From contig OU862923.1 of NCBI GenBank assembly GCA_917880885.1, forward strand, positions 20,124,770 through 20,188,769: DNA of 64,000 nt, read 5' to 3'. The stretch comes from Limnephilus marmoratus. Lineage: Eukaryota > Arthropoda > Insecta > Trichoptera > Limnephilidae. The position numbers were made by a program, and so were the translations under genes. Below are positions 35,143 through 46,416 of this stretch, piece by piece (position 1 is the first letter of the stretch; each line of letters starts with the position of its first letter). The notes beneath the pieces are model-generated. The model did no database searches. It worked only from the letters and a program-made list of their open reading frames with translations, and was not told where the DNA came from.

Positions 35143-35790
35143 GCGCGGGTAACATCACGCTGGTTGCCAGCCGCGAGTTGAAGAAGCCGCTTCTGCCAGC
35201 CGTCGATCAGCTTGGTGTGACCACAAAATTCAGCGCTGGCGTCGCCAGCCGGCGAGTATTTGTCAGCGGCTGACGAAGTTGAACATGTTTAACTTTTGGT
35301 AGCAAGCAGCGGCGAATAATCAATCACGTGACCGCTGACACCAGCCGGCAGCGCAGTCTGACCACTATTGCGTCTATCAGCAACGAGAAAGCAGTGTTTT
35401 TTTTGTGAAGTTGTAATATAATAATATAAATAGTTGTGACTATTTTATAATTTTTAATTGATATAATTAAAGTTATTTATAATGTCTGAGTTAAAGTGGA
35501 CTGCGAAACAAATAATAACATTTTTAAACGTTTTTCAAAATTATCCTTGTTTTTTTTTTAACTCTCTCTGGTTAAGCATTTCTAAACTAAGTTCTCTGAC
35601 ACCCTCTCTCAACAACTGCTTAATTAGCTTTTTACGTGAAACGACAGACGACATAATAGTGAATGACTAACTGGAGAGTGCGAGACGCGACTAGCAGCGT
35701 AGTGTGACCAGATTGCCCGCCGCTGCTAGCTGCTACTACTACCAGCCGCTGGTAAGCAGCCGCTGGCAACCAGCATGATGTGACCCGTGC
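35143..35790 (+). mobile_element. PIF/Harbinger-like (or piggyBac-like) element
   Basis: A 648-bp element with inverted ends GCGCGGGTAACATCACGCTG / matching right end, continuing through GGTTGCCAGC at about 85%. TTAA flanks both sides (35139-35142, 35791-35794). That fits either a 3-bp TTA/TAA duplication (PIF/Harbinger) or a TTAA target (piggyBac). The interior is rich in CAGC/GCTG motifs. A plus frame at 35482-35670 (62 residues) starts MSELKWTAKQIITFLNVFQ and then PCFFF. This resembles the first helix of a MADF/Myb-SANT domain, as in the second protein of PIF/Harbinger elements, and then loses the family pattern. Confidence 0.65.
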
Positions 35791-35935
35791 TTAACAGATA
35801 TATGTGTTTTTTCACAGCTGCTGGTTCATATCCCTGCGTGCGCAAAATTTATTTTTATCAGTTATGTGTTTTTTTCACAATTAAAAATAATTTACAGCAT
35901 ATATTAAGGGGGCCTTAAAGGTATTAAAGGTACTC

Positions 35936-36240
35936 GACTTACTTTAATCAGCGATTTCCAACATTATTTACAGTAAAAAATGTAATTGAAATTTGGTTCT
36001 CTGGTCACTTTTTTATGCATTTTTTTTCTTCCAAATCGAACCATTTTTTCCCCACATTTTGTCACTGGCCACTCAGCCAAGTAACCGCCCGACCCCTTAA
36101 CCTACGTCTAACTATCCAATGCCTACTGATTTTTAAAATGTTTTTAGTTAAAAAAACATCAAAAATGTCACCGGAGACCAAAATTTCATTTCCATTTTTT
36201 ACTCCAAATAATGTTCGGAATTACTGGTTAAAGTATGACC
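35936..36240. mobile_element. Foldback MITE family M, copy 3
   Basis: Ends GACTTACTTTAATCAGCGAT and its diverged inverse CTGGTTAAAGTATGACC. The arms extend about 75 bp, including CATTATTTxxAGTAAAAAATG and a GAAATTTGGTYTCTSGTCAC-type block. The interior GGCCACTCAGCCAAGTAACC is the inverse of 11945-11964. Confidence 0.8.
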
Positions 36241-36312
36241 ACGTCACTACGTCATGGTGTAGTTCCACGGTGAAAGATTCTCTCATTGTCACCCTCGTAA
36301 AGGGTGGTCTTT

Positions 36313-36515
36313 TAATCTTGGATTGAAATGGCTTTACCCATGTTTGGTGGCCAGATCTGAATAGCCAGCCTTCCTCCTCCCCATCTCTTTCCGCTCGCCA
36401 TTACCTTCAGTTTCACAAAATATCCCAATTTGGGTTTGCCGTTGTCTCGATGGCTCCAGACGATGAGAGCAGTTGAGACTCTCAGTAGGTACTCACATAA
36501 TTTAAAAAAAATATC
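36313..36515 (+). mobile_element. SINE-A partial copy
   Basis: ATGGCTTTACCCATGTTTGG, CCAGATCTGAATAGCCAGCC, CATTACCTTCAGTTTCACAA and a GAGACTCTCAGTAGGTACTC tail region follow the 39.6-kb element. Head missing. Confidence 0.7.
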
Positions 36516-36519
36516 ATTG

Positions 36520-38460
36520 AAAACCACAATTTCAATTAAGATCTCCTTCATCAAACAATCAATTTAAATCTGTAGATCGAACAATATAAATTTTCATAGA
36601 ATTAACAAAATGCTTAAATAAATTAATGTGAATAGTTTTCCATTCATTCGCACATAGCGTACAAATTCAGGAAATTGCATCACAGCAAATGGACACGAGC
36701 GTGTTAATTAATAACCCCATTACCGTTTAGCCAAATCTACATGAAAGGGTTGTAATTAAGGTGTTAATTTATCAATTTTGTTTGTGTTTATTTTTGACGT
36801 GGTATTTGACTTCATATTTCGATTAAATGGCTTTACTGTAATTAAATAAGTTATATTATTTTCATCAGTAATGCTATCTTCGGTCGTGTGATCATCCTGT
36901 GCAACTATGGTTCAGTAAACTTTGTAATTCGGATTTGCTTTGAATTTAAGTGTAATTTTCAAAACTTGAACTGAATGTATGATAATTTCATATAAAGTAA
37001 TATAATATTTAGACAAAAAATTAATTGGCTCTTTCAAAATAAGAATTATAATATTATAATTTATAAAAATGAATGTTTATTGGTTTGTCCCTTATGTGTT
37101 TCTAAACTATTCACTAAATTGTTCCTAAATTATTACACCGATTGCGATGAAACTTTGGAGAATTGACGTGCGCACGCCCGCGAAGATTTCTATATACATA
37201 TGGTGAGCGCTAGCGTCATGAAATTTGTAAGTATACAAATTTTGCAGTAGGTGGCGCGCGAATTGTTTGAAAAATTAGTGTGTTTCATATAGTTTAGCGG
37301 CAGAAGGGGAAGGAGGGGAGTTCACGGGACGGTGGAAGCTGGAGACGGGAGGGGGAAACGCGGGGTAGGCGGAGGAGGAACGCGGGAGGAATAGGGAACG
37401 CGGGAGGGTAAGGAGAGGCGGAAAGGAAAGAAGGGAAGGAGACGAATGGGAAAGGACATGCAGTATATGCACGCTAGTTTTAAATAAAACCAAATATATT
37501 TTGTTACTTAAATTTTTAGTTAATAATATCTTTACTGTCCGGTTCTTTCCGATACTTAAAGTGAAAAATTTGGCTTCTTTTCTTACAATTAAATGGGTAC
37601 TTCAAAGCTCACGATGGAAATGCTTTTCTGAGCCGAAAATGGTTTCATTGTCTGGGAAAATGCTACGTAACAAACAGCTGCGAGGTTCTTATATATCGAG
37701 GCTATTATTCCGCTAGACCTAGTGGCTCTCTGACGGTAAAAAAGGCAATAATAGTATCCAACACGGCCACTATGTTATCTTGAATCGGAAATGGAACGTA
37801 ACAAACAAATTTAAAGATTGACAGTCAGTCAAATAACTTTTGTAAAGATTTTAAAGTTGCATTTATTTTCTAAATTTAGATAACACCAGATTACGTATTT
37901 GAATTCGAAGATTGCCAAAAAAATATCCGCAAAATTCCATGAGACAATTTTTTGCATCTCGTGGAATTTTTTCACATAATTTCATTGCCTTTTCGGTCTG
38001 TGGTATGTTTCATGAAAATATTTTACAGACTTAAGTAATTAATATTGACAAACTGAAAGTGATTTATTTTTCTCTGGTGGAATCTTCAATCCGTATGGTA
38101 TAATAGGATGGGGTTGGTGCGCTTGATGTGTTTATTAAACCCTTACAAATAATTCAAAATTTTATTTGTACAATAGAAATAGAACTTTTTCTACATATAC
38201 ATTCTACAAAGAATCTAAACTATTCAGTCTACGTAAACTATTTATACTGCAAACTATGAAATATATCTTTAAAAACAAAAATAAATTCGTAAAAAATGAA
38301 AACAGAGTCAACATTAGAAAGAATAATGTATTTTATACCCTCCAAACAAACTAATACCAAACAAATGCAAACACAAATCAGTTTTATTGGACATCGTCTT
38401 CGATCAAGTCAAGTTTTTACCGAAAAAAAATTCAAGTGACAACTAAACTATCTTAATACC
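36520..38460. other. Unassigned; polypurine tract at 37265-37460
   Basis: A roughly 190-bp G/A-rich tract of GGGAGGGxAxGCGGGAGG type, low complexity. The proline/serine-rich frame antisense to it is a composition artefact. CACCGATTGCGATGAAACTT (37137-) resembles a conserved block of an unidentified interspersed repeat. No gene is supported. Confidence 0.4.
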
Positions 38461-38462
38461 TA

Positions 38463-38961
38463 CTTAAGAGCGTTTAACCAGCCAGTGGACGAAAATCCAC
38501 ATTTCGTCGAAAGTTGTTCCTACGATCGTGCAGGGCGGTTACAATGAGAAAGATTAATTATTCTCCGTACCAGCCTTTTTAAAATTATAACTCAATATCG
38601 ATTTTATTTCATTCCAAATTTGCTTTAATTTATACCTACATCCAAAAATGCTGAAAGGCGTGATGACAAAACTATTAAAATAATGTACTTTTTGTAATTA
38701 TTTTTTGATTATAAGTATTTATCATTATTCAATAATGTCTAAGTTAAATAAGAACGTTAAAAAAATCTGAAATATATTAATTTTTAAGTGCGCAAATAAA
38801 TACACAAACGGACTCATTTTCGTCCAGAAACACATGTACGTATATATTTTTTAATGATTTTATTTAAACTGAAATTAAAATTCTAAAACATGCGATAGCC
38901 AGATAATATATTGATTTATTTTACTGAATGAATATATGTTTTGAAATGGGTGTGGTATAAT
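38463..38961 (-). repeat. Dispersed repeat R1, copy 4 (full length)
   Basis: Reverse complement of 1091-1586 from CTTAAGAGCGTTTAACCAGC to AAATGGGTGTGGTATAATAC. It is the best preserved partner of copy 1. Confidence 0.8.
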
Positions 38962-39239
38962 ACAAAATCTTTTTTGAAAATTTGACAAATCTGCCAACGA
39001 CCTATGGTATAACCTTATTGTACTAAAAATAAACATTTTTCTCAAAATTTAAAACATGCGAATGCTAGATAAAAGAACAATCTTTCGAAATCCATTTATA
39101 ATTTTTTGTGGAAAAGAGTCAAAACGTCTAAAATCTGATTTAAAAAGGTCATATTTCTGGTTTTCTCTGGTTACACACTTATTATTACACTATTGTATAT
39201 TTTTTACAAACTGTTTAGACAAATTTTATTTAACTAATT

Positions 39240-40363
39240 AACTAACTAACCATCACGCCGTTTCCCCGCAGGGGTAGGCAGAGAGGACGGACCGCCAAAC
39301 ATCCCGGTCTTGGCACACATTCCTTGCCTCGTTTACATTCATACAAACGTCTCATACATTCTCTTCTATTATTCTGACTCTTGACATGGCCCGACTCAAG
39401 TATCTGATTCACTTGGTCGTGCCATGTCTTCCAAACCATCGGAGCGTTCCTTTCTTGATCTTACTCATTACGCTTACATCAGCCTTGCATTCTTTGCGGA
39501 TTTCCACATTTCTCACACGATCATACATGGTTTTACCACACACATGCCTCAGGGATCTTATTTCTACAGCTTTCAGTCTTGTTTTTTTTTTTTTACAGTG
39601 AATACCGCACAAGAATCTCAACTGCTCCCGTCTGGAGCCAGTGAGACTATGGCATCCCCAATTGGGGTATGTTGTGAGGCTGAAGGTAGTGGGGAGGGGA
39701 AGGAGGTGGGGAAGAGGAAGGTTGGGAAGTACCTGGCTATTCAGATCTGGTCACTAAACACGGCTAAAGCCATTTTCAAGCAACGTTTCAATTCTGAATG
39801 GTGGTCTTACACCAGGGCGATACTAATAGTATCTTCCACTCTGGAACATGCCGCAAATATACTATTTATTATTTTTAATGAATTAATTGTGAAATAACAC
39901 AAATTAATCAAATAAAATTTATTTGCGCATGCCGGGTTCGAACCCGCGACCTCCGGAATGTGAGTCAAGAGTCTTAGCCACTGGACTACGGAGGTCGTAG
40001 TCTGCTTTCATTCTTCCTCTGCCAGTTCCATGCCTCAATGCCATACATCAGGATAGGTACCAGTACTCCATTATGGACGGCTAGTTTCGTGTCTTTGGAC
40101 AGTTTTTTGTTGGTGCCAACGGCGTTCAGTCCTCCATTAATAGAGTTACCTGCATTCACCCTTCTTTCAATATCTCTATCAGCCTTCCCATCTCCCGTAA
40201 ACATATTTCCCAAATAAACAAACCCATCCACCTGCTCCAAATATTCATCATTCACAACTATATTGCATACTGTTTTCGTACTCTCTCTTTCAAACACCAT
40301 GACTGTAGACTTAATTTTAATTATGTTTTGCTTTATAAGCCCACTTTTGTTCTTTCTAGGCAC
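39240..40363 (-). pseudogene. LINE-X (RTE-like) 3' half, split by a SINE
   Basis: The minus strand reads the tail of a LINE reverse transcriptase common in insects. 40363-40004 gives FERESTKTVCNIVVNDEY, QVDGFVYLGNMFTGDGKADR, then ERRVNAGNSINGGLNAVGT and LAVHNGVLVPILMYGIEAW. After the SINE, 39574-39242 continues with LKAVEIRSLRHVCGKTMYDR and KKGTLRWFGRHG. The 3' end is a TTAG-repeat-like tail (39236-39250), as in RTE elements. 5'-truncated and partly frameshifted. Other pieces lie at 24471-25366 and 49595-49750. Confidence 0.8.
39580..39998 (-). mobile_element. Complete tRNA-derived SINE-A inserted in LINE-X
   Basis: Read on the minus strand: tRNA-like head with A box TAGTCCAGTGGCTAAG and perfect B box GGTTCGAACCC (39936-39946). 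Then comes a body with GGCTTTAGCCGTGTTTAGTG and CCCCAATTGGGGATGCCATA, then an A-run. It is flanked by AGTCT (39575-39579 and 39999-40003). Removing it rejoins LINE-X codons in frame (NESRL then KAVEIRSL). The B-box region mimics a tRNA gene, but the acceptor stem does not form. Confidence 0.9.
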
Positions 40364-41211
40364 AATGATAAGATTAATATCAATATATTACCCACGCACA
40401 GGCTGCGCCTTAGTGGGTTCCCATCACTCTTGTGATTGTCATAATATTGTGTTTATTTATTATGGGAAAAATTAAGGAAAAAAAAACTTTTAAAAACACC
40501 CGCCTGTCTGTGGAAAAAACTGTTGCTTGGAACATTGATAATAAGTTAATTTTGTAAAAACAGCTTCTGTTTGTATTGTGTTTAAATAATATTGACTTTG
40601 CGGCCTTGGTAATATTCGTTTCTTCCAACTTGCGAATTATCCCACGCGATGGTGGAGAAAAGGACTCTGGCGAATTTGCTATTCATTGTTCCCTTTGTAT
40701 TATAGGCTCCCGCTAATCTATAATGGACGCTGCAGAGCTAAACCGGTACGGTATTCTGTACACTGTACACCTGCCCTGAACCGCAGAGGGAATAAGTTTG
40801 GTTAAGTAATGGATGGTGATACTTGCTTCATTACCTTCCCCCGTGTAATAATAATACAGCACGGAATTTGGAATCCAATGGATCTCTTTCAACAGAATTG
40901 TTCACGGTTCATTTTATATATGCAAGAGTTTGTCGTTGGTCCTGACTATAAATAGTGAAGTGGTGGCGAGCGGCCTATAAAAGCTCACACACGAGTCGGT
41001 AAGGTACACGATTGAATGTATAATATATACCTACGTGATACCGAGTAATCCATAATCCTGTGGTGAAATTCAAAAAGGTTGACAGTATTTGCTGTGGATG
41101 TCGGCTTTCTGTTTTATTTTTATTTCTTTTTGCTGAAAAAGATATCTTGTAAATAGGTTTTTTTAAATATTTAATGTAGGTGGGCACATATTCTATAATA
41201 TATATGTATTT
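40364..41211. other. Mostly unassigned
   Basis: 40389-40420 (TACCCACGCACAGGCTGCGC) is an inverted match to 21608-21635, probably another retroelement end. Nothing else is supported. Confidence 0.35.
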
Positions 41212-41435
41212 TGAAGTGAAGACTTTTTTAGCACCGTTATGATTTGAAACTCGATGAAACGAAAAATAGCGACACTAAAAAGAGACAAACACATAGATCT
41301 GTAGGAATTATTGCTTGCGAGAGAATGTGGTAGTATAATTTGTATCCTCTTTACGCAATGCTTCGTACCCTACCCACTTTATCTACTTTGGTTTTCTGAA
41401 GGTTTCACTTCTACCACGTGTGAATCGCACAATGG
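41212..41435. repeat. Dispersed repeat R2, copy 3
   Basis: TTTTGAAGTGAAGACTTTTT, AAAAAGAGACAAACACATAG and GGTTTCACTTCTACCACGTG in the same order as at 25366-25690. Confidence 0.7.
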
Positions 41436-42369
41436 TTTTTTTTTAAATCTATTGTATTGTTAGTTCTAAAAGCTAATTATGAAATAAATTTTTTTTTTTT
41501 TTTGCTAAATGATATGACGATATAAAAAAATAAAACTATTTTTAAACTCCAAAAAGTATAACCTATCAAGTAGTAATAGCGATTATTATTCTAAATGATG
41601 TTTAATAAAATATATTTTTAAATTTCAAAAACTTGTCTCCTACAACTTTTATGTCGTACGTCAACTCTGTCACTTGGGTTGTCATTCGAAATAGATGTAC
41701 ATGCAGCTCGTGTTTGTCATCCCCGTTAGGCATTTTAGGCCTCCTTCGCCCCTTGCTACAATGTCCCCTCTGAGATCCAGCGAGAATTCATTTATAGTAA
41801 AAACAAATGTGACGGAGGGGTGGAAATGTGACAGAGTGGTAAAAGTTATGTAAGTTAAAAAGAAGAACAACCCCAATACGTACGCATTTATTACAAACAA
41901 CTCGTTTAATTAATTAGAAACTTCAAAGATAACGAACAGTTTTTAACTTTAAATTCGCAGCTGTTTGCCACGATATTACCAAATTTTTACTGGCACCTAT
42001 CCTAAGATCGACATTTTCTCCTATTCTTAATTTCGCAAAAAAAGGATTTCGTACGTGCCAACAGAATTATAATGTTGGCGATGAATAATAATGTAAATTT
42101 CATCTATTATGTTGGAAAGTTCTCGCTGACATGCCGTAATAAGAGCTATGTTGTAACATATTGTTTCGACAAATCCCTTCGTTTGAAAACGAAACTTTCC
42201 TCAAAGTTAAGCTATTTCTCAAAATTTTGACACTTGAGATAAGTTCAAAGTAATCTCCAATTCCGAGAATTTAAAAATCAGTTATTATTCTGAAAACTTT
42301 TGATTTCCCTATAAAATTATAATATTACCGCACAATGCTTTTAACTGATTCTCTCAAATTATTTATTTT
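41436..42369. other. No recognised feature
   Basis: AT-rich DNA without supported exons or repeat ends. Confidence 0.4.
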
Positions 42370-42595
42370 TATAATAAACACAATTAAATAACTTTGTTTC
42401 AATTCCACTTTATTATTTTTTAATCCAACCGGTTTCGGTTCGTACTGAACCTTCCTCAGGGGTAAATAAAAATATATGGTAATGGCAATATATTTTTATT
42501 CACCCCTGAGGAAGGTTCAGTACGAACCGAAACCGGTTGGATTAAAAAATAATAAAGTGGAATTGAAACAAAGTTATTTAATTGTGTTTATTATA
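42370..42595. ncRNA. Palindrome with two opposed hammerhead motifs
   Basis: Arms 42370-42477 and 42488-42595 are reverse complements over 108 bp with one mismatch (GGGTAAAT versus GGGTGAAT), around the loop GGTAATGGCA. The right arm on plus carries CTGAGGA (42506-42512), a stem GGTTC/GAACC, GAAA (42529-42532) and CGGTTGG. The left arm carries the same on minus (CTGAGGA 42459-42453, GAAA 42436-42433). All invariant hammerhead core blocks are present; stem I is short. Penelope-like retroelements are known to carry such ribozymes in their terminal repeats, and this looks like two such termini joined head to head. Confidence 0.75.
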
Positions 42596-42599
42596 ATTA

Positions 42600-43066
42600 T
42601 GTATTCCCACAAAGTGTTTGCTACATATCAATATTTATTTTTAGTTATGGACATTTCGTTATCTTTGCAGAAAATTATTGCTTCATTTTATTCAAAAATC
42701 AATAATTAATTGAATTCATAATTCTTTGCAAAATACGTTTTTATTATTAAACTTTTTTAACATGTTCGGAGCATGCTGGTGATCAATTACTATAGCTTTT
42801 ATGTAAAATGCTTTTGTACCAATTACCTATTTTATTAGTGCATCTTTTATTTAAAAACGCTTTTATTGCAGTTAAATTGAAAAATAATTTTGTCTTCCAA
42901 AATACATAATGGTCTTCTTTTAATCATTTATTTGTTCTTAATTTGCACCACAGATTATATGAACTCTGTAGTCAATTGTTTCTGTTCACCGAATAGTAAC
43001 ATCTTATTTTGGATGCGTCAATCAAAACAGAGAAAAAGCCTTATTATATTTCCGCTAACATCTAAG
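42600..43066. other. No recognised feature
   Basis: AT-rich DNA. The open frames here look fortuitous. Confidence 0.35.
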
Positions 43067-43224
43067 GATGCGCATACATACGCGAGCCGAACCTGCGAGC
43101 CAAATCACGAATTATGGGAAAGGAATAAAGCAACTGCCAAACGGCGCGAAACGTCGCTTGCGGTTATTTTATCCCTTTTCCACAATTCGTGGCAAATACA
43201 TGTAGCCATTACATGCGCATTCTC
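43067..43224. mobile_element. Small foldback MITE
   Basis: Inner arms CACGAATTATGGGAAAGGAA (43106-) and the inverse near 43165-43191 (CCCTTTTCCACAATTCGTG), with outer GATGCGCAT / ATGCGCATTC. A half copy lies at 48615-48700 (CACGAATTATGGAAAAGGAA). Non-coding. Confidence 0.65.
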
Positions 43225-43313
43225 GTTATCCTCAACACGTTTTTATCATTCTGCAAAACACTTATTTAACAAGAAATGAAATACATCATGCATGTTGCAA
43301 ATCTAGACTAAAT

Positions 43314-43598
43314 CCCGAAGAATTTTAATCAGCGATTCCTGAGAATATTTGGAGTTAAAAATGTGGATGTCATTTTGCGGCGTAGTTGGGTGCAGCCTAG
43401 CAGATCACGTGATATGCACTCTATCTCGTTCTAGCAGCACGGTAACATACGCCACAGAACGCGTATCGCGTGTTCCCGAGGTGACGCGCGACGGGTGACA
43501 GAAAAAAATGTTTTTAATTGTTAAAAAATATCATCGGACAAATATCTACGATTTTTACTCCAAATATTCTCAGGAATCGCTGATTAAAATTCTTCGGG
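43314..43598. mobile_element. Foldback MITE family M, copy 4
   Basis: Ends CCCGAAGAATTTTAATCAGC / its inverse, with near-perfect arms of about 45 bp running through GATTCCTGAGAATATTTGGA. Best-preserved family member. It lies 400 bp upstream of the first recognised CASK exon. Confidence 0.85.
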
Positions 43599-44001
43599 TA
43601 GATGCTGTTACACCTTGTAAAGACATCTATACGTAAAGTCTCGTAAATTTTAAATGGCATATTAGCCATCGACTGATATGTCATGGAAAATAGTGGTGTA
43701 TTACAAATGTTTTAATTTGTTTTATCTCTTCTTCTCTTTCTATATTATCTTATGTTATGCTCTATTTTTTTTCTTCATATTCCTCTTTACTGTATCTTTA
43801 TAGTTTGTTTGGCATCTCTACTCAGTGATAAAAAGTTTAGACATATTCTGTGAATTTGTTTTACTTGAATGTTAACACTTACGTATTTCTCAATTGTAAT
43901 TTTATTAATGTAATCATGTTAATACGTTGTAAACGTTCCAAAACAATACATAAATATGTTTATGAATAGATAATGAATGTGTATTGTTTCTCCTCCACTA
44001 G

Positions 44002-44177
44002 GTCGGATAGGCACCCCCCACTATATGGCCCCCGAGGTGGTGTCCAACCAGCTGTACGGCAAGCCCGTGGACGTATGGTCCGCGGGGGTACTGCTACACG
44101 TGCTGCTGAGCGGGTCACTGCCCTTCAACGGCACGCGCGACAGGCTATTTGAGAGCATCTGCAGAGGCAGATTAAGG
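44002..44177 (+). CDS. CASK: CASK exon: kinase C-lobe, activation segment onward
   Basis: CASK is a membrane-associated scaffold of synapses and epithelia with an N-terminal CaMK-like kinase domain. This 176-nt exon follows the acceptor CTCCACTAG and ends at the donor GTGAGA. It enters in phase 2 (two bases complete a Gly) and leaves in phase 0. The 58 full codons read [11 protein letters not shown], then [20 protein letters not shown], then [14 protein letters not shown]. These are the activation-segment end with the APE motif, helix F with the conserved DVWSxG, and helix G. The order and residues match CASK rather than CaMKII. The preceding N-lobe and catalytic-loop exons, including the Mg-site change characteristic of CASK, were not found. 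GC-rich codons stand out against AT-rich introns. Confidence 0.93.
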
Positions 44178-44859
44178 GTGAGAAGAATTCAATATAGTTA
44201 CTAATAGTTCCTAAACTTCTCCTTTCCCGCCCCTTTTACTTCATTTGAATGCTGTTGTTCTTCTGACTCCGGGCTGTTGAGAACATTGTGCGGAACAAAC
44301 TTTTTAATAAACTACACCCTTTGTTGTGTAAAACTAGAACTATGTTTTAATACTTGCTTATAAGTTTATGGAAACACTAGCATGTGGGGAACTGTAGGAC
44401 TATTAGCGGGAGACTGCTCGTATATTTATTTATTACACGCCCTAGAATTCTTATAAAATTTTTACAAACTATTTGTATCAAGGTAAATACTTAAAAATTT
44501 AAACAATAAAGAAAAATATAAAGATAATGACAAAAAAAGGTTGCAACAAAACACAAAACAAAATACATAGATAAGAATGTAAACAGCAACTAAGAATCCT
44601 CACGCATATTTATTAATTTATTCTTAGTACATTTGCATTACAAAAGTATAATATATTGTCCTCCACACTAGGAGTTCACCTGTGTTGTATAGGACATTTT
44701 TCAGTTGTAAATTATAAATTATAAATTGTGAATAATAAAATAAAAGAGTGTTCATAGTTAATATAAAAAAGGGAAACAATAAAACAATAAAAATCTAAAT
44801 ATAAAATCGACTTCAATTAGACAAAAATTATAAATTAAAAGTTAAAAAGATTGTAGTCA

Positions 44860-44945
44860 GTTTCTTATGTTTTTTTTGTATTCAATAATATTAGTTGTTT
44901 TATATTGTGTAGGAAGAGAATTGTATAGTTTTATAGCCTGGTATC
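44860..44945 (-). pseudogene. LINE C-terminal relic
   Basis: Minus-strand translation RYQAIKLYNSLPTQYKTT followed by a basic NIIEYKKNIRN stretch. This matches the LYNxLP region near the C-terminus of jockey/CR1-like polyproteins. Very short and undated. Confidence 0.45.
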
Positions 44946-46179
44946 TGTAATTAATAATTATTATATATAATTCGATTTAAGAGATTCTACAAAACAAAAT
45001 AGTAGTAGCATAGAAGTTATTTGGTACATAGGTCTATTTGTATCTTAAAGAATAAAAGTGATAGAATATATAACTTTTAAACTGATTAGTTTTAATATGA
45101 AATTTATCGCCCAGATCAGAATATTTATTTCCGAGACTGTGAAGTCGGAGAATTTTGATAAGCTAGTGTCCTGGTGTTATTGAAGTAAAAGCCGGCATGA
45201 CTTTTTGGGTACATGCTATTGATAAATTGAAGTGATTCAGGACAGTCAATGTATCTGGAAGAAAACATCGTAGAATTAGGAGACAGCGAAATATCCAGCG
45301 ACAGCCTAGGTGAACTTTATCAAAGGAACTCGATTTCTGAAAAATGAATGAGGTAAATGGGAGATTGCACAATGTGCCCATCGCCTGAGTGCTCACTGGA
45401 ACTATGTAAATCATCTTTATTTTATAAAAAACGTCTGAGATTAGTTTCAGAATAAGTTATTTCGTAATGTAATCAGTTTTGCCTCTCTACCCCACATTTA
45501 CTTAACTCAAGTACCTACTCCAAACACTCCTTCGGTCTACATGCTTATTTTAAAGGAGATCTCTGATTATCTGCTATCTTCCGTCCTTGCTACGTGCTCT
45601 GTTCATAGAAGCTGTTTTGTTCGGTACTTTTTAGATGCCCCAAAACTTAAACTTAACTTGTGGAGGTTTAAACAATGATCAGTAGATTCTTAATAACAAT
45701 CTGGTTTATTTATGTTTACGTTTTAATAATAACAAGGCCACAAGTTAGTCGACCTAACTGGGAGAGAGCAAGATTGGCGTCCAATTGGCAGAGGAGACAA
45801 CGGCACCTCTGTTGGTATAGTGGAGAAGTACTTCCCTGCTGACATCTCGCGGAGTAGTTGGAAAGCTTTTGCAATACATTACAGAAGCCATTCCATTATT
45901 ATAAATATTATTAATTTTTTTTGCGTTTAATTCATAAAACTACATTTTTTTATTTAAATATATACATACAATTTGAATTACATGTACCTAATTCAAATTT
46001 AATAATGTTATTTTTTAGTTCTGCTAATAAGTTCGGTATTAAATCGTTTTAGACACCATAAAAATTGAAATTCGGCAGGGATAAATAGAGTCATATAAAT
46101 GAGTCGTCTCAAAGTGGCCTAACCACGATTTTAAAATGGCCTTGAAAGCCGAAACAGCTGCCACAGTAATAAAAAAAAC

Positions 46180-46416
46180 AGTAAAACTTCACTAACTTAT
46201 ATCTCCCTCTCAACTTCCATTCGCCTCGCCCGACGTTCGCCTCGCCCGATCACACTTTTCATAACGCTCTCGTCACGCATTCACCAGCTTACTCCCCAAG
46301 TCAAGCGTGCGTAAAGGCCCGACCTTTCGCCTCGCCCGATCACACTTTAAATAACGCTCTCGTCACGCATTCACCAGCTTACTCCCCAAGTCAAGCGTGC
46401 GTAAAGAAGTTTTACT
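46180..46416. mobile_element. MITE with internal 90-bp tandem duplication
   Basis: Ends AGTAAAACTTC / GAAGTTTTACT. Flanks AAAAAAAC and TCAAAAAC could be an eroded 8-bp duplication. Inside, TTCGCCTCGCCCGATCACAC starts at 46236 and again at 46326, and the following 70 bp (GTCACGCATTCACCAGCTTA...) are almost identical, giving two copies with a 90-bp period. Confidence 0.7.

Noticed and set aside
37275..37493. Pro/Ser-rich minus frame
   Set aside because: Antisense of a polypurine tract; composition artefact.
39930..39998. Apparent tRNA gene (minus)
   Set aside because: A and B boxes are good, but the acceptor stem does not pair and the sequence continues into a SINE body with flanking duplications.
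42476..42709. 77-codon plus frame
   Set aside because: Runs through the hammerhead palindrome and AT-rich DNA; no similarity to any domain.
45690..45800. Possible LTR primer-binding region (TTGGCGTCCAATTGG)
   Set aside because: No LTR boundaries, polyprotein or duplication found nearby; too weak to annotate separately.
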